From the NCBI GenBank assembly GCA_946807835.1, contig OX327691.1, positions 16,357,688 through 16,421,687 on the forward strand: a stretch of DNA of 64,000 nt. Direction: 5' to 3'. Within the stretch, counting starts at the first letter, position 1. Each line of letters opens with the position of its first letter. Position numbers and translations under genes: made by a program. The notes beneath the pieces are model-generated. The model did no database searches. It saw nothing but the letters and a program-made list of their open reading frames with translations, and was not told the DNA's origin. This DNA comes from Ailanthus altissimus (lineage: Eukaryota; Streptophyta; Magnoliopsida; Sapindales; Simaroubaceae). This document shows positions 10,355 through 21,970 of the stretch, piece by piece.

Positions 10355-13201
10355 TGTCACGCCCCAGACCCAAAAGATCCGACACGCGACATCACTTACA
10401 TTCATTCACTGCATGTGCACTCATAAATAATATTACACAAAATTTTCAACTTTCATTCAACACAGAAATCCTTAGCAAGTTGCTAGTAAGTTCAACACTA
10501 AAATCAACCATAACCTAACATATAAATATAAACTTCTCTTGACAATATTTAAACATTCATTTCAATTTCTTTCAGAATTATAGCAATTGAATTATGACTG
10601 GGACAATTATTAAACCGGAGATACGCAGAGTTTTCTCAGATATTAACACTCTACTACGTCACCAGTAGCAACTTTGTTACCGGGAGCCCAGAATATATCC
10701 ATTGCAAATTCTTACTTAAAATCATCCAATAACCACACTTTATAAAACTTAAACCAAATCTAATCCACACACAATGGGATAATACATAAGTATTTATTCA
10801 ATAGGGACAAACCAAATATCCTATCCCACGTGTCCCCAAATGAAACACACAACAACCTAGCAACTTAGGGAACCCAAGGAACAGCAGAAGCCTTGCCAAA
10901 TCCGCTAAGCACACATGTACCTTATTTACCTGAAATCACCATAAACTATAATGAGTATAAAACTCAGTAAGCATACTAATTTTTCATATATCAAATACAA
11001 ATACATATATGTACAAAATGCATATGTATGATATGCTGTGATCAATCAAAATCATAATCTTATCAAATCACATATCATGTAAGCGCTTACACATTCTTTC
11101 AAAACACATAATAGGAATACCATTACTCGACTACTACTTAGTAGGACTTACATATCACATATCACATAATGAGCCAAATGTCACTCGTAGGTGACATACC
11201 GTATGAGAGGAATAGTACAAGTGAGGTCTTTAAATCACACATATATAACGCTTATACCCGAAGGTAAAAGCCAAACCCTCACCCTGATCATCGGTGAGTC
11301 CTCTCACATGTACCAATACGCCACCACACGAATGTGATGACTCACACTTCCTTTAGGTACCAATAGGATCCTCCCTACATACGGAACACATAACATATAC
11401 CAATCCCGAAGGAAAGGCCACACATAAAGGCTTCACAAATCACATAAAATGCCTACTAAGTTAACAGTGAGTTCAAGTACCCTCAAATCACAAAATATTT
11501 CTCATGGACATATTACACTTCAAAAGCTTTCTTTGTTAAACGCATCTTATTTTGGAAAGCTCACTTTCAAAAACACATGTATGTCCATGCTCAATGTCAA
11601 TGCTCACATTCATAAACATATATTCACATTTCATATCAAAATATACTTTGACATATCATAAACATATTCTTAACCCCATTTACAAAATCATACAAAACAA
11701 TTATTATGTTTATTGTGATTCCAGTAGTAAGTCTAGTATACTTACCTCTTAACACTTTCAGCTACAAGGCTTAAATCTCTTTAACCTATCAATGGAGATT
11801 AATCCTTTCATAAGCCTCACAATTCACACAAAATACTTTAAATAGCTTACAAAATTATACACAATGCATTTATCACATCAAATTGGTCTAAATATTTGGT
11901 TTTTCAAAACCTGTCATTCTGACCACTTACACTTAACAAAATTTCTAATACATCAAATGATGTCCAATTACTCCGAAATCAGAATATATCATTCTTGACT
12001 CATATATACTTCTTATATATGAATATTATATCAAAATTCCTACACAATCCATTCCATACACACCATCGAATCCAAACTACAAACCTGACAGGATCAAGAT
12101 ACTTACTGAACAGTATTCAATCTCCCAATTTTATAAAATCATATACTAACTCAAAAATTATAAAACTACCACATAATTACTCTTGACACATATCTCAGTC
12201 CATGATAAATATTTGGTTTCCAAATAACTACCAAAAGTATTTTAAAACTATTTTATTTCATAACTTTAAAAATCTGTTAATCAAATACTACAATGAGCTG
12301 ATACACTTTAGAAATTCATAACACTTCAACCACATTGATCCAAATTCTCAATTCCGAGTATATCATATTAGACATATAAAATTATCATATTCCACAAATT
12401 CATAATTTTTAAAGATCATTCAGCAGGTCAAAAATTATTTTCCACTGTATCATACTGTTTACACAGGAAATTTCTAGAATTCCAGGGTCATTTTGGTAAA
12501 TTCACTACAAATTCAATTTCCGAGATTTTCAATCGATTCAAAGTCTCAGATGATCCTAAACATGTCTAATTTCATATACTCAAAATTCAAAACCAGAATC
12601 GAATCACAACAATTTATAAAATTCCTAGATCAAGAGGTTATCCAGCAGAAATTCCATAATTCATCATGATTTATCAAACTATCTTATAGATCATCATCAA
12701 TTCTCACAACATCAAACGAAATACACATCAAATCCTTAATTATACATATTTCCAGAAATCAAAACTTAAAGAAATTAACTTAATTAACACCAATAAATTG
12801 ATAATTAGTTGTGATATACCTCTAAAGATCTAAAATTCTCATTTTCTTCTTCTTCTTCTCTTTCTCTCTCCTTTATTTCTCTCTTCTCTCTCTAAAAATG
12901 GGTAGCTCGATCAAAATGAGAGAATTAGGGTTTTTAAAAGTGTATTTTTATACTAAGTGGTTAATTTTTGGTATTTACGAATTCACCCCCAAAACTTTCA
13001 AAGTATAACAATTTGGTCCCTAAAATAATTCCAAAGTCTTGCAAATAAACCCAATACTAATAGTATATCCTTAACCTATAAAAACACTACTAATAACAAT
13101 ATATAAATCAAGGATCACCCACATACAAATAAAATACGTATATTTATATATATAAATATACATATTCTTACCGGTTATGGATACTGGTTACTACAGTCAC
13201 A
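10355..13201 (-). repeat. Large 5' LTR (about 2.85 kb), Ty3/gypsy-like size
   Basis: In element orientation the repeat begins TGTGACTGTAG (13201 downward) and ends GGCGTGACA (10355), giving the canonical TG...CA ends. The PBS follows directly. The length and the primer fit chromoviruses of the Tekay/Del type, but no pol is present to prove it. Internally it has a pyrimidine-rich tract at about 12840-12890 and no long ORF. A partner 3' LTR is not present in the window, and the 5-bp flanks (aaagc, tccta) do not match, so it is not a simple solo LTR. Viral coat sequence resumes to its right. Confidence 0.6.
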
Positions 13202-13379
13202 TCCTAAAATAGAAGAATATGGTTCATCTTCCATAAATGAAACATACTCTATTCCCCGAACCCAACCAGCAAAACCCGCAGCAAAACCCAACCAGTAAAA
13301 CCCAAAAGTCAAATGAAACTATTGCAAGATTCTAGGGAATTCTAAAGTATTAGTATCTACATCTTGAAGATTATCGCCA

Positions 13380-13992
13380 GATAATATTACAACAAGCACC
13401 CACGATTGAGCAGTTTATCAGCTTTATCTTTGTAGAATTTGTAAGTGAAGAAGCATACCTGATAGATAAAGCTAGAGAATTATTTTTCAAGCTAAAATGT
13501 TGCTCATTCAAGTAGAAAGATCTTGAACTTCATTTCAAAAAGATGATATCTAGATACTTTATGCTTGGAATAGACGATCCCAACTTAAAACAAGCATATC
13601 TGAATTCTGTACCAGAACCTTTGGGACAAGAGGCACTCAGAATTATTGAAGCAAAAGGAAAAACTCTTGCAAACACTTCAATTGGCATCATTCAACAGTC
13701 CATCATGCTTGCACTTGATAAATTGTGTGCACGCCATAAATTTTTCAAAGATTTTGACCATACAAGAAAAAAGATTTAAAGAGCCTGTGAAAGACCAAAC
13801 TTGCTCATCAAATGTCCCAGATAGAAAAGTTGCAGCTATAGTATGAAAAAGAAAAAACACTACAGGAAGCTCAAGTTCTAATCTCCATACAAGCTAAGGA
13901 AAAAACGTTTTTTTAAACGAAAGTCAGCATTGTTCAAAAAGTCCAGCAAGTGTTTCATCTGCAAACAAAAATGACACTTTGCTAAACAGTGC
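13380..13992 (+). pseudogene. Caulimovirid coat-protein domain and zinc knuckle (decayed)
   Basis: The best preserved coat segment is the open stretch 13543-13779, with the helical core typical of caulimovirid coat proteins. Upstream codons back to about 13380 read in a related frame with stops. The CCHC knuckle is at 13951-13992: the two first Cys, the His and the last Cys are present, but a stop codon (TGA) replaces the residue just before the His. The reading frame is broken between core and knuckle. Confidence 0.6.
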
Positions 13993-14189
13993 CCACAAAA
14001 AAGCTAAAAGAAAGAAAGTTTTTGCAGCCATCACTACTATTTTCCATTGTGACCCAGAACAAATTGATCTTGAATCAGTCTATTTAGAATAATCTGAATC
14101 AGACAGTGATACAATCTTAGTCCTCTTATCCTCAGACTCAGAAACAGACTACATCACATATTCCCTCAAAATCCAACCCGAACCTCACC

Positions 14190-14520
14190 ACTTAACTAAA
14201 CCATCCATCTCAGTCCCCATGATAGAAATCCAAATACTTCCTACCAAGTATGATAACCCAATCAAAGTCTCAGGACTTCTCGATACGGGAGTTGCTGTCT
14301 CCATCTTAAACCCAGCCATTTTACCAAGCCAGTATTGAAAACCATACCAACAGACCTTCAGGGCTGCTAATAATGAATTATTTACTGTTAATCTTATCAG
14401 TAAAACAATTTATCTTAAGTTATTTTTGGGACTAATGTTGAAACACAAACTTTTAGGATCTAATTTACTCAGTAAAGATATTATTATTGGGTTTGATTTT
14501 ATCTAAAAACTGTTACAAAA
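14190..14520 (+). pseudogene. Caulimovirid aspartic protease domain (decayed)
   Basis: The catalytic Asp-Thr-Gly is readable at 14282-14290, followed by Val where Ala or Ser is usual. An acidic Ser/Asp/Glu-rich linker precedes it, as in related polyproteins. A stop interrupts the frame shortly after the active-site region. Identification rests on the motif plus its position between the zinc knuckle and RT. Confidence 0.55.
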
Positions 14521-14739
14521 AAGAGTCCAACCCAAGCTCAACAGATTGCTTTTCAAAGCCCATTTTCTTACATGGACCACTATTCTAAACTATTTCACCC
14601 TTGACCATATAACCATCACCTTTGGCCAAATCAAAGACTAATCAACTGCAAACAACCATTCTGAGTTTATCCTCAAATGTCTAAATCCTCTGTAGAAAAA
14701 CTAGGCCTTTTTCATCAAACTCTCATTCAAGAAAAATGA

Positions 14740-15990
14740 GGCCATCAACCCAACAAAAGCAAGCTATCCGAGCATGTCGCCAGAACACCTCCAACTTGCT
14801 AAAGATGAACTGACCTAGTTCTTAAATGAAGGATTAATCGAGCCCACAAGCTCTCAATGGACAAGTCAAGCCTTCTATGTCAACAAAAGAAGTGAACAAG
14901 TCAGAGGCAAACAACGTCTTGTAATTAATTATCAATCTCATAATGATTTTTTGTAGGATGACAAGTTTTCTTTGCCTAATAAACAGGAGCTCTTTTCCAG
15001 GATAACCACAGCAAATTTTTTTTTTCAAATTTTGATCTTAAATCAGGTTTTTGGCAGCTTGGGATTGATTTAGAAGATCGCCACAAGACAACGTTCTGTA
15101 CGCCCTAACATCACTTTCAGTGGACAGTCCTTCCTTTTGAACTAAAGCCAGCTCTCTCACTATTCCAATAAGTAATGATGAAGATATTTGAGCCAATCTC
15201 AAAAACAGTACTCATCTATATTGATGATATTTTATTTTTTTCTGATGATGTAGATACTCATCACCAACTGCTTTTGTAACTCGGCTCTCTTCTACACAAA
15301 TATGACATCATGATTTCTCCAACAAAATGCCAAGTAGGCCACAACCAAATTGACTTTCTCGGAATGAAAATTAACAACAGACAATTCACACTCCAACCCC
15401 ACATTGCTAACTAGCTCACAAGATTCCCTGATAAAAACTTATCCAGCACACAACTCCAATAATTTTTAGGAATTGTCAACTACATGTCTTATTTTATCCA
15501 GAACTTGGCTCAACTGACAAAGCCACTCCACCAAATGCTCAGGAAAAACCATCCACCTTAGTCCCACGAGTAAACCACCGCAGTCAAAAAGTTGAAAGAA
15601 ATAACAAAGACTTTGATACCACTCTAGATTCCCTCATCGGGAAGAAGAATTTTAAAGACAGACGCAAGTGATCTATACTGAAGTGCTGTCCTCCTTGAAG
15701 AACTCAACGAAAAAAGAAAAATATGTGGATACAAAAGCAGTAACTTTTCTCATTCAGAAATCCACTACCATAGCACATACAAGGAGATACTAGCTGTAAA
15801 ATGTGGCATTGAGAGATTCGAATTCCATCTTATCGGTCATCATTTTTTAATTGAAATTGACATGTCAACTTTTTTTCAACATGCTCAGTTTTAAGCAGAA
15901 AAAGATATCTCCAGCACAATTACTGAGATGGTAGAGATGGTTTTCTAACTATTTATTTGACGTCATCCACGTGAAAGGAAAAGACAACAC
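14740..15990 (+). pseudogene. Caulimovirid reverse transcriptase and RNase H (decayed)
   Basis: RT fragments appear in several frames from about 14760. The catalytic YIDD is at 15217-15228. The RNase H start (Thr-Asp-Ala-Ser-Asp) is at about 15658-15672, and the domain ends near 15970-16020. In-frame stops include one at about 14817 and others near 14956 and 15686, and at least one frameshift separates the early RT blocks from the YIDD block. No functional polymerase can be made from this copy. Confidence 0.7.
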
Positions 15991-16079
15991 CATTGCATAT
16001 TTTCTTTTACGAAATCCTATAAATAGCTTGAGCCCCACAACTGTTTTTTCTACAACTACTCATTCAATAAAGAAAACAA

Positions 16080-16828
16080 AATCTCCCATCTTTTTCATGA
16101 TGAGTAACTTCACAGTTACTCCTCCTGTACCCTTCGTCCCACCTGAGCTATCAGAGCTTATTCAAACCAAAACATTCCACTCTGCAGCCAAGGAACTAAT
16201 CCACGACTATGCCATAGAAGCAGTTCAAGAACATGGATACTCTGTAATTGAAGGTTCTCTTTTCAATCTAGATTATCCATTTTTCCATCTTCACCAAGCC
16301 ATTCACTTCCAAAAATGGTCTAACCCCTTATTGTACCTGTTTTGGTATTTGCTAGATTTATACACCATTGTTATGGATTTTTCATTACAAATAACTCTTG
16401 AATGGATATAGCAACATAAGAAAGATGACCCAGTTTGTGTTTTCCTCTAGTGGTTTTACCCGAAATCTTGGTGGATAAATAAACTACAACACATGTTGTA
16501 TAAACATATCAACAGTTCAGCCAAATCAAGACACCTACACACAGTCCTTCTACTCCAACGAAAGGGAATGATAGTTTCAGACCATGAGATACATTATTAC
16601 CCCACTATTAAGGACTACTTCACATTTCCATACTCTCTATAGTTGTTCCAAGAAGAACATAATATGGAGATCAGAGCCTTAGAAAGAGTCTTAGTAGAAG
16701 AGAACCAAATAATTCCTCCATCAATATGGATCTCCCATGAAGATCAAACACCTTGGGAGAATGTGCCTCTAGACTTTTATAAGAGAATGAATAATGCAGA
16801 CTCTATTTTTCGTCGAAATCGGCTCTGA
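16080..16828 (+). pseudogene. Downstream viral ORF of unknown function (decayed)
   Basis: After RNase H the same frame stays open to 16411 and includes ATG codons at 16097 and 16100. A second open piece covers 16643-16825. Together they look like one protein broken by stops at 16411 and near 16450. An ORF after RNase H is described for florendoviruses; no domain was recognised. The segment 16829-17100 may hold the degenerate C-terminal part. Confidence 0.45.
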
Positions 16829-17339
16829 GCCTCCTTGATACATCATAGACAGATTGACTATGTCAGACACCATCACTACACTCCAAATCCAAACGAATTT
16901 CCAAACTCAGATGACTTTCGACAGCCAAGCGTGCCATATGACAACATGCAAGTGGATGACACTTCACAACAACCAAACTTGACTCTGTCACTATTCTAAG
17001 ATTCCCAACCTTATTCAACCGACAGTGAAATTCAACGAGAAACAGCCGTGTTAACAAATACCAGCTCAATGGACCCTACATCACCAAACACGAGAAGCTT
17101 TTAGGCCCAATTTAATAACCTTACCTAGGGCTATGATAGTGACAACTCGAGCTACTCATCTTTTTAGAGTTAATAATGACAAGAATGCTTTTACTTTAGC
17201 TTTATGTCATGTGTGTTAAATAATATTTATTGACAAATGTGTCAGAGAAGCTTTAAGTCAAGGGTGTCAGATAAGCTTTGTTTACAAATGTGTCAAGCAA
17301 GCTTTATCTTTATGTCATTTTTATCTTTATATCATCCAT

Positions 17340-17950
17340 CGGCCATAAAAGTCTTTGTAATTATTTAGTTTTATGTCAAAAAAAAATTTCAAGTCATAAA
17401 TATACTGTCGGTCATTAGTGCCATAATGTCAAGGTCCGAAAGTCTATATAAGGGTCTTTAAGTTCAATTTGTACTTAGAACTAGAGAACTTGAAGAAAAT
17501 AAAATTGGTGTGTTTTATAAACATGTTTCTCTAAAGTTTTCTCTTAGAATTCTCTTAACAATTCTAACCTTGAGAAGAATGGTGTAGCAAGATCCGATAA
17601 GGGAAGGGGTCTCTAATCCTTATAAGAGGCCAGCATCACCCTTATTTCTAAAAACAATATTTGATTAGGCCGGAATCGCCGTAAATTCTACCGAGGCAAA
17701 GAGGCCGTTAGGGCAACAGGTTTATGCCTAATTTCAGATATTTTCTAAAAACCTTCTTTAGAAGAGGCCTACCCAGGCTGTGATCAGTGCATACCTCAAG
17801 GGTTAGCCCGTTCTCCTCTCACAATTGGAGTATGGGGCGGGGCTGCTACCGAAATCAAACCAAACCCAAGTTAATTGTAATTGTTGGTCCATTAAAGCAC
17901 TCCAAGATTTCAAAATTTTCATCACTATTTTATTGTATTGTATTTGTTGA
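17340..17950 (+). promoter_or_regulatory. Viral-type promoter, polyadenylation signal and leader remnant
   Basis: A TATA box TATATAAG lies at 17445-17452 and AATAAA at 17498-17503, only about 46 bp further on. This close spacing is typical of pararetroviruses, whose terminally redundant RNA carries the poly(A) signal just after the start site. About 440 bp of GC-richer, structured-looking sequence follows, as expected of the leader. In the circular viral genome this lies upstream of the movement protein; here it lies at the right end of the linear insertion. Present promoter activity is unknown. Confidence 0.5.
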
Positions 17951-20500
17951 CCTCACTTATCACTAGTCTAACCGTACCTAATAATTTTAAATGTTTTTTT
18001 TTTCTTCTAGTGTTTGCTCTTGTTTTACTTCTTCTTTAGTATGGTATGTATTTATTTAAGTATCTTAATAATCATATTAGATTGAATTCATGTTTCATAT
18101 CAAGAACTTAGATAAAAATTATTTTTAATGCCAGCATTGATCCTTTACCTAAAAAGTTGTGATTTTTGACTCATTGTTTTTAACATTTGGAAATGAGGGA
18201 TGGGTAGTATGCGTGTTGGTCTTTGCAACATGATGCAGGCAGTGTCTAAATATTATTGAGTTGGTAAAGCTAATGATCACATGATCAAGAGCCCGCCTGC
18301 AAGACAAATGGTAATTGTGTTTAAATTTCCATTTTTTTTATTGAATTTCTTCTTTAACAACAATAGCCTTAATCAATCAAAACAAGTAACTCTAGTGAGT
18401 TAAAAGGGAAAAAAAACAAAATAAAACTAATGTATTTTAATGCCCAATATGAATTATACATGTTGATAAAAAAAATGGTTTTTTTTAGACTAACGAACTT
18501 TAAATTTATTTGTTGAGAAAACATAATTGGGTCTTGAATTTCTGGTAGCGCTGGGATAAGTTTGGTTGGGTTATTTTGTGCTCTCCTATAATAGAAAACA
18601 TGCAAAGTAAAGTCTTGTATAGTGGTAGTTTCGACAAGGATCCTTTGATGCTTAAGTCAATAAGTTGAAGAATGAGAGAGTTCAATAATATTTTTTGTAG
18701 GAAAATTTATCATTACCTTTTGTCATTGTAGCTTTACAATTTTACAGTTAATCCTTTTTGTTTCACCTTAAGAAATCTAGGATAGAAATTATGGCTTCAT
18801 TCTTATAATGATATACGGCAAGTTTATAATTAATAAGATTAATTCTCATCCCGAAATCTCTAGGGCTTTCTTTGTTGAATGATAATTAATAAAGATTCTT
18901 CGAGTTACAAGATTCAGAGTTAATACAATTGACTCTCATTCAAAGGTCTTTGGGGTTTTCCTTGTTGAATGATGGTTAATGATGACTCTTTTAGTAATGG
19001 GATTTGAGCTTAATGCAAGTCTTTAAATTCCTCGAGTCCAGCGTGTTTGGGTGAGTATGAGTAGCCTCCTCAAAATTTAAATCTAGATCTTAAGCATGTC
19101 TCATTTGAGGACATATAGGTAGGCTTTCTCTTAGTCTGCATTCGATCGGTTTAGGTTAAAGTATTGATCTATGACCCTTAGAAGGCAATACAACACCGTA
19201 TAAAAAGAGATCCATAAAAGAAAATATGATCTTGTTATTTGACCCACCATCTTTTCTTTTTTATTTTATTTTAAACAATAAGTTTTTCTTTCTTTTCTCA
19301 TAAAGGTATTTTTATAAAAAATTCAATTGAAGTATTTGACAATTATTATTTTTCTTACATAATTAAGTGTTTATCAAATATTTATATATTTTTAATTTAA
19401 AACTAGTATTTTTTTGTTTAAAAAAATATTTTTATTATGTAACAATTATGAGTCAAAACCATAACACTTCAATGTCAAACACAATCCCTTCACCTATATC
19501 TTTAAAGTACTCTTATAATATATATATATTACTAATAATATCCTCTCCACATATTATCAATCACCAATTATTGGTCAGCACCAATCAATAATATAGTCAA
19601 TGACAATTAACAATAATTAATATTGATCAACACCAATTAATATTTTATTTTTTAAATAATTTAGTTGAGGATAATATGTTCGTAATTTTTTGATCTCATA
19701 CTTTAACAAAAACTTAAAATTATTTAATTGATTAAAATATTAGTTTTATTAATAATTATTAATAAGGGCAAATGTTCAAACCCTATAGGGATTTGAATTT
19801 AATTTTTGTCAATTATAAAAGGGTTATAATAATAATTTTATTAATTTTAATAGATTTTTTTTTGTTAAAGTTAATAAATTTTATTATTTGATAAAAGTGT
19901 AAATAAAATTTTAAAATTTTAAAAATGTAAAAATTTAAATATCTCTTTTTCGAAAATTTAAAACTTTAAATATCATTTTCCCTTATTTGTATGTTCGATA
20001 AACAAATGAGAGTACGATGTTTTCAGAATATGTCCCCAGTCCCAGATGGAAACCTTTTCGGTCCGGGTTAGTCAATTCAGAATTTGCATTACTCAGTACT
20101 CACAGAAATCAGAAATCCATCTTAAAAAGACACCAATAGATTAGATTAGATGCAATATATTCCCGAGTCCCTCCTTTTACTAAAGAAACCGAACAAAGTA
20201 AAAGCTGGCCTTTTCGGTAAAATCCAACACAACCCCACATAAGCAAATCCATCATCGTCATCATCATCATCAACAACGCTTTTCTTGATTAATTAAAAAT
20301 AATTAACCAATCACAAGTTTCACTCACAATCTTCGGTGGGCTGTCCCTATTCTTTATACTGCTTAAATCCCGAAAGCTGATATTTCACCTTCAATCCCAC
20401 CTCCATCTCACCTTATATTAAATTAACATTTTTCTTATTTATTTATTTTCAAATTCTCCCTCTAAATCTCTAATTAATTTATTAAATTAAGTTCCAATTG
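17951..20500. other. Intergenic, nothing recognised
   Basis: AT-rich sequence between the viral insertion and the promoter of the coiled-coil gene. A near-repeat occurs at about 18830-19000: two stretches with related words around 'ttgttgaatgat' and 'taatgactct'. No coding region was recognised. Confidence 0.5.
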
Positions 20501-21970
20501 TTCTATGATTTATTTATTATTTATAGATGGTTAGCCACTACCCTCTACAATTTCTGATTACTTACGCCACCACATTCTCCCAAAAGTCCCCCCCAACAAA
20601 CACAAAAGCCCGGAGACAACATAATTCACAAAAACAAGACACACAAGTTGTTCTCTTGACAACAAAAACTCACTTCTCAAATCTCATCTCTCTCTTGTCT
20701 CTTACACAAACTTAACAGTAAAGACTGGGTTCTCTGCTCTTTTCTTTCTTCCATCTTAAGCACATGTAGATCCACAACTGGGTACTTACACTTGCACCTA
20801 CCCACCATTATTATTATTATTATTATTATGTTATCATTTCAGAGATTTCATTTTTGTTCTTTTTTTTTTTTTTTGTAGTAGCGGTAATAGTAAGTGATTG
20901 TCAAATGTCAACTTTCACTGCATTCGCTTGTTCTGTTTTGATTTTGACGTTTTGCACATTCTTCTGACGTTTGTATTTTCTTCTTCTGGTGCCAAATCTG
21001 GTAAATTTTTCTTAGCGGGTTTTCGCGTTTTGTGGAAGAAACGCTTTTTATATTATTTTCACTTTCTTGCTTTCTTATTTTTCTTTGCTGAAAAATTAAA
21101 AAAAAATCCGTTTTTTTCTTCCTTTTTCTATGAGCTCTTTTGTTTCCACATTTAGCTAGGCACTTGATTTTGAATTCTCCTTTACTTATTCTCTTGCCCT
21201 CTCTCTCTCTTCTCTTGTTAGTCTGTTGCCTCATTTAAGATGACAGTGTGAAGAATAGCAGTGTTTTTTTGTTATGCCTTGTCGTTTGCGTGGTGAAACT
21301 TTGAATTTCACTGCATTATTTTGTTGTTTAGGATTTGGATCGAAGATTTTTCAAGTGGGCATTTCCAACTCTTTCTGGGATTAAGGTATGTTCGCCCGTT
21401 AGCTTGGTTTTTGTATCAATTTTTTTTTTCAGTTAAAGTTTTGTTTTTCTTGCAATACTCTCTGTTTGGTTACTGAGAAATTGGAGTAGAAAAGTTGGCG
21501 GATCTTGTGTTTGCTTTTGTCAAAATGGTAAAGTCAAACTGAGTTTGCTAATTGGTTGAAGTAATCGTAGTTTAAGATTTGATGTTCTCTTATATGTTTT
21601 GGGGTGATTCATGCATCTGTTGAGTAGCAATAGTATCAGATATATGGTAATGTAACTTGAGGATCTGAATTTACTATATATGCATTTCAAATTACATTTT
21701 TGTGTGGTTTGTTGTAATTTTTTAGTTCAACTTTTGGATCCTAATTTTGCCTAACTATGTAGTATTTTTCTCTGTATATGTGCGTGCATTCCGTGATTAC
21801 TGTAATAGAAATTCTCAAATTAGTTTATGGGGCTGCCCATTTGTTCTATCTCTATTTCATTAGCCTGTAAATCATATGATAATGTCTTCACTAATTTGAT
21901 GTAAATGAGCCTGGTCTAAGACAGTAGAACTTTGATGCTGTGCAGCTGATGATACATTGATCTTTCAGTA
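20501..21970 (+). promoter_or_regulatory. Promoter and 5' UTR with intron of the NT-C2/coiled-coil gene
   Basis: This region contains pyrimidine-rich leader-like sequence and a (TTA)n run at about 20809-20828. A good donor (ttaag|gtatgt, exon end 21385) and acceptor (ctttcag, intron end 21968) define a probable 583-bp intron just before the start codon at 21971. Upstream start points were not resolved. Open frames here (20527-21234) look fortuitous. Confidence 0.5.

Larger units (their letters stand above)
13202..17950 (+). mobile_element. Endogenous caulimovirid, right part
   Basis: The insertion continues in the same orientation as the left part, in the order coat, CCHC zinc knuckle, aspartic protease, reverse transcriptase, RNase H, a further ORF, then promoter and leader. 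Stops and frameshifts occur in nearly every domain, so the copy is dead. A downstream ORF after RNase H plus a single polyprotein order favours a florendovirus-like genome over a typical petuvirus. The right border, at about 17.9-18.0 kb, was not resolved precisely. Confidence 0.7.

Noticed and set aside
10355..13201. Calling this a solo LTR
   Set aside because: A primer-binding site and internal stub adjoin it, and flanking 5-mers do not match.
20527..21234. Open frames upstream of the coiled-coil gene on both strands
   Set aside because: Low-complexity Phe/Lys-rich translations in the promoter and leader; no domain features.
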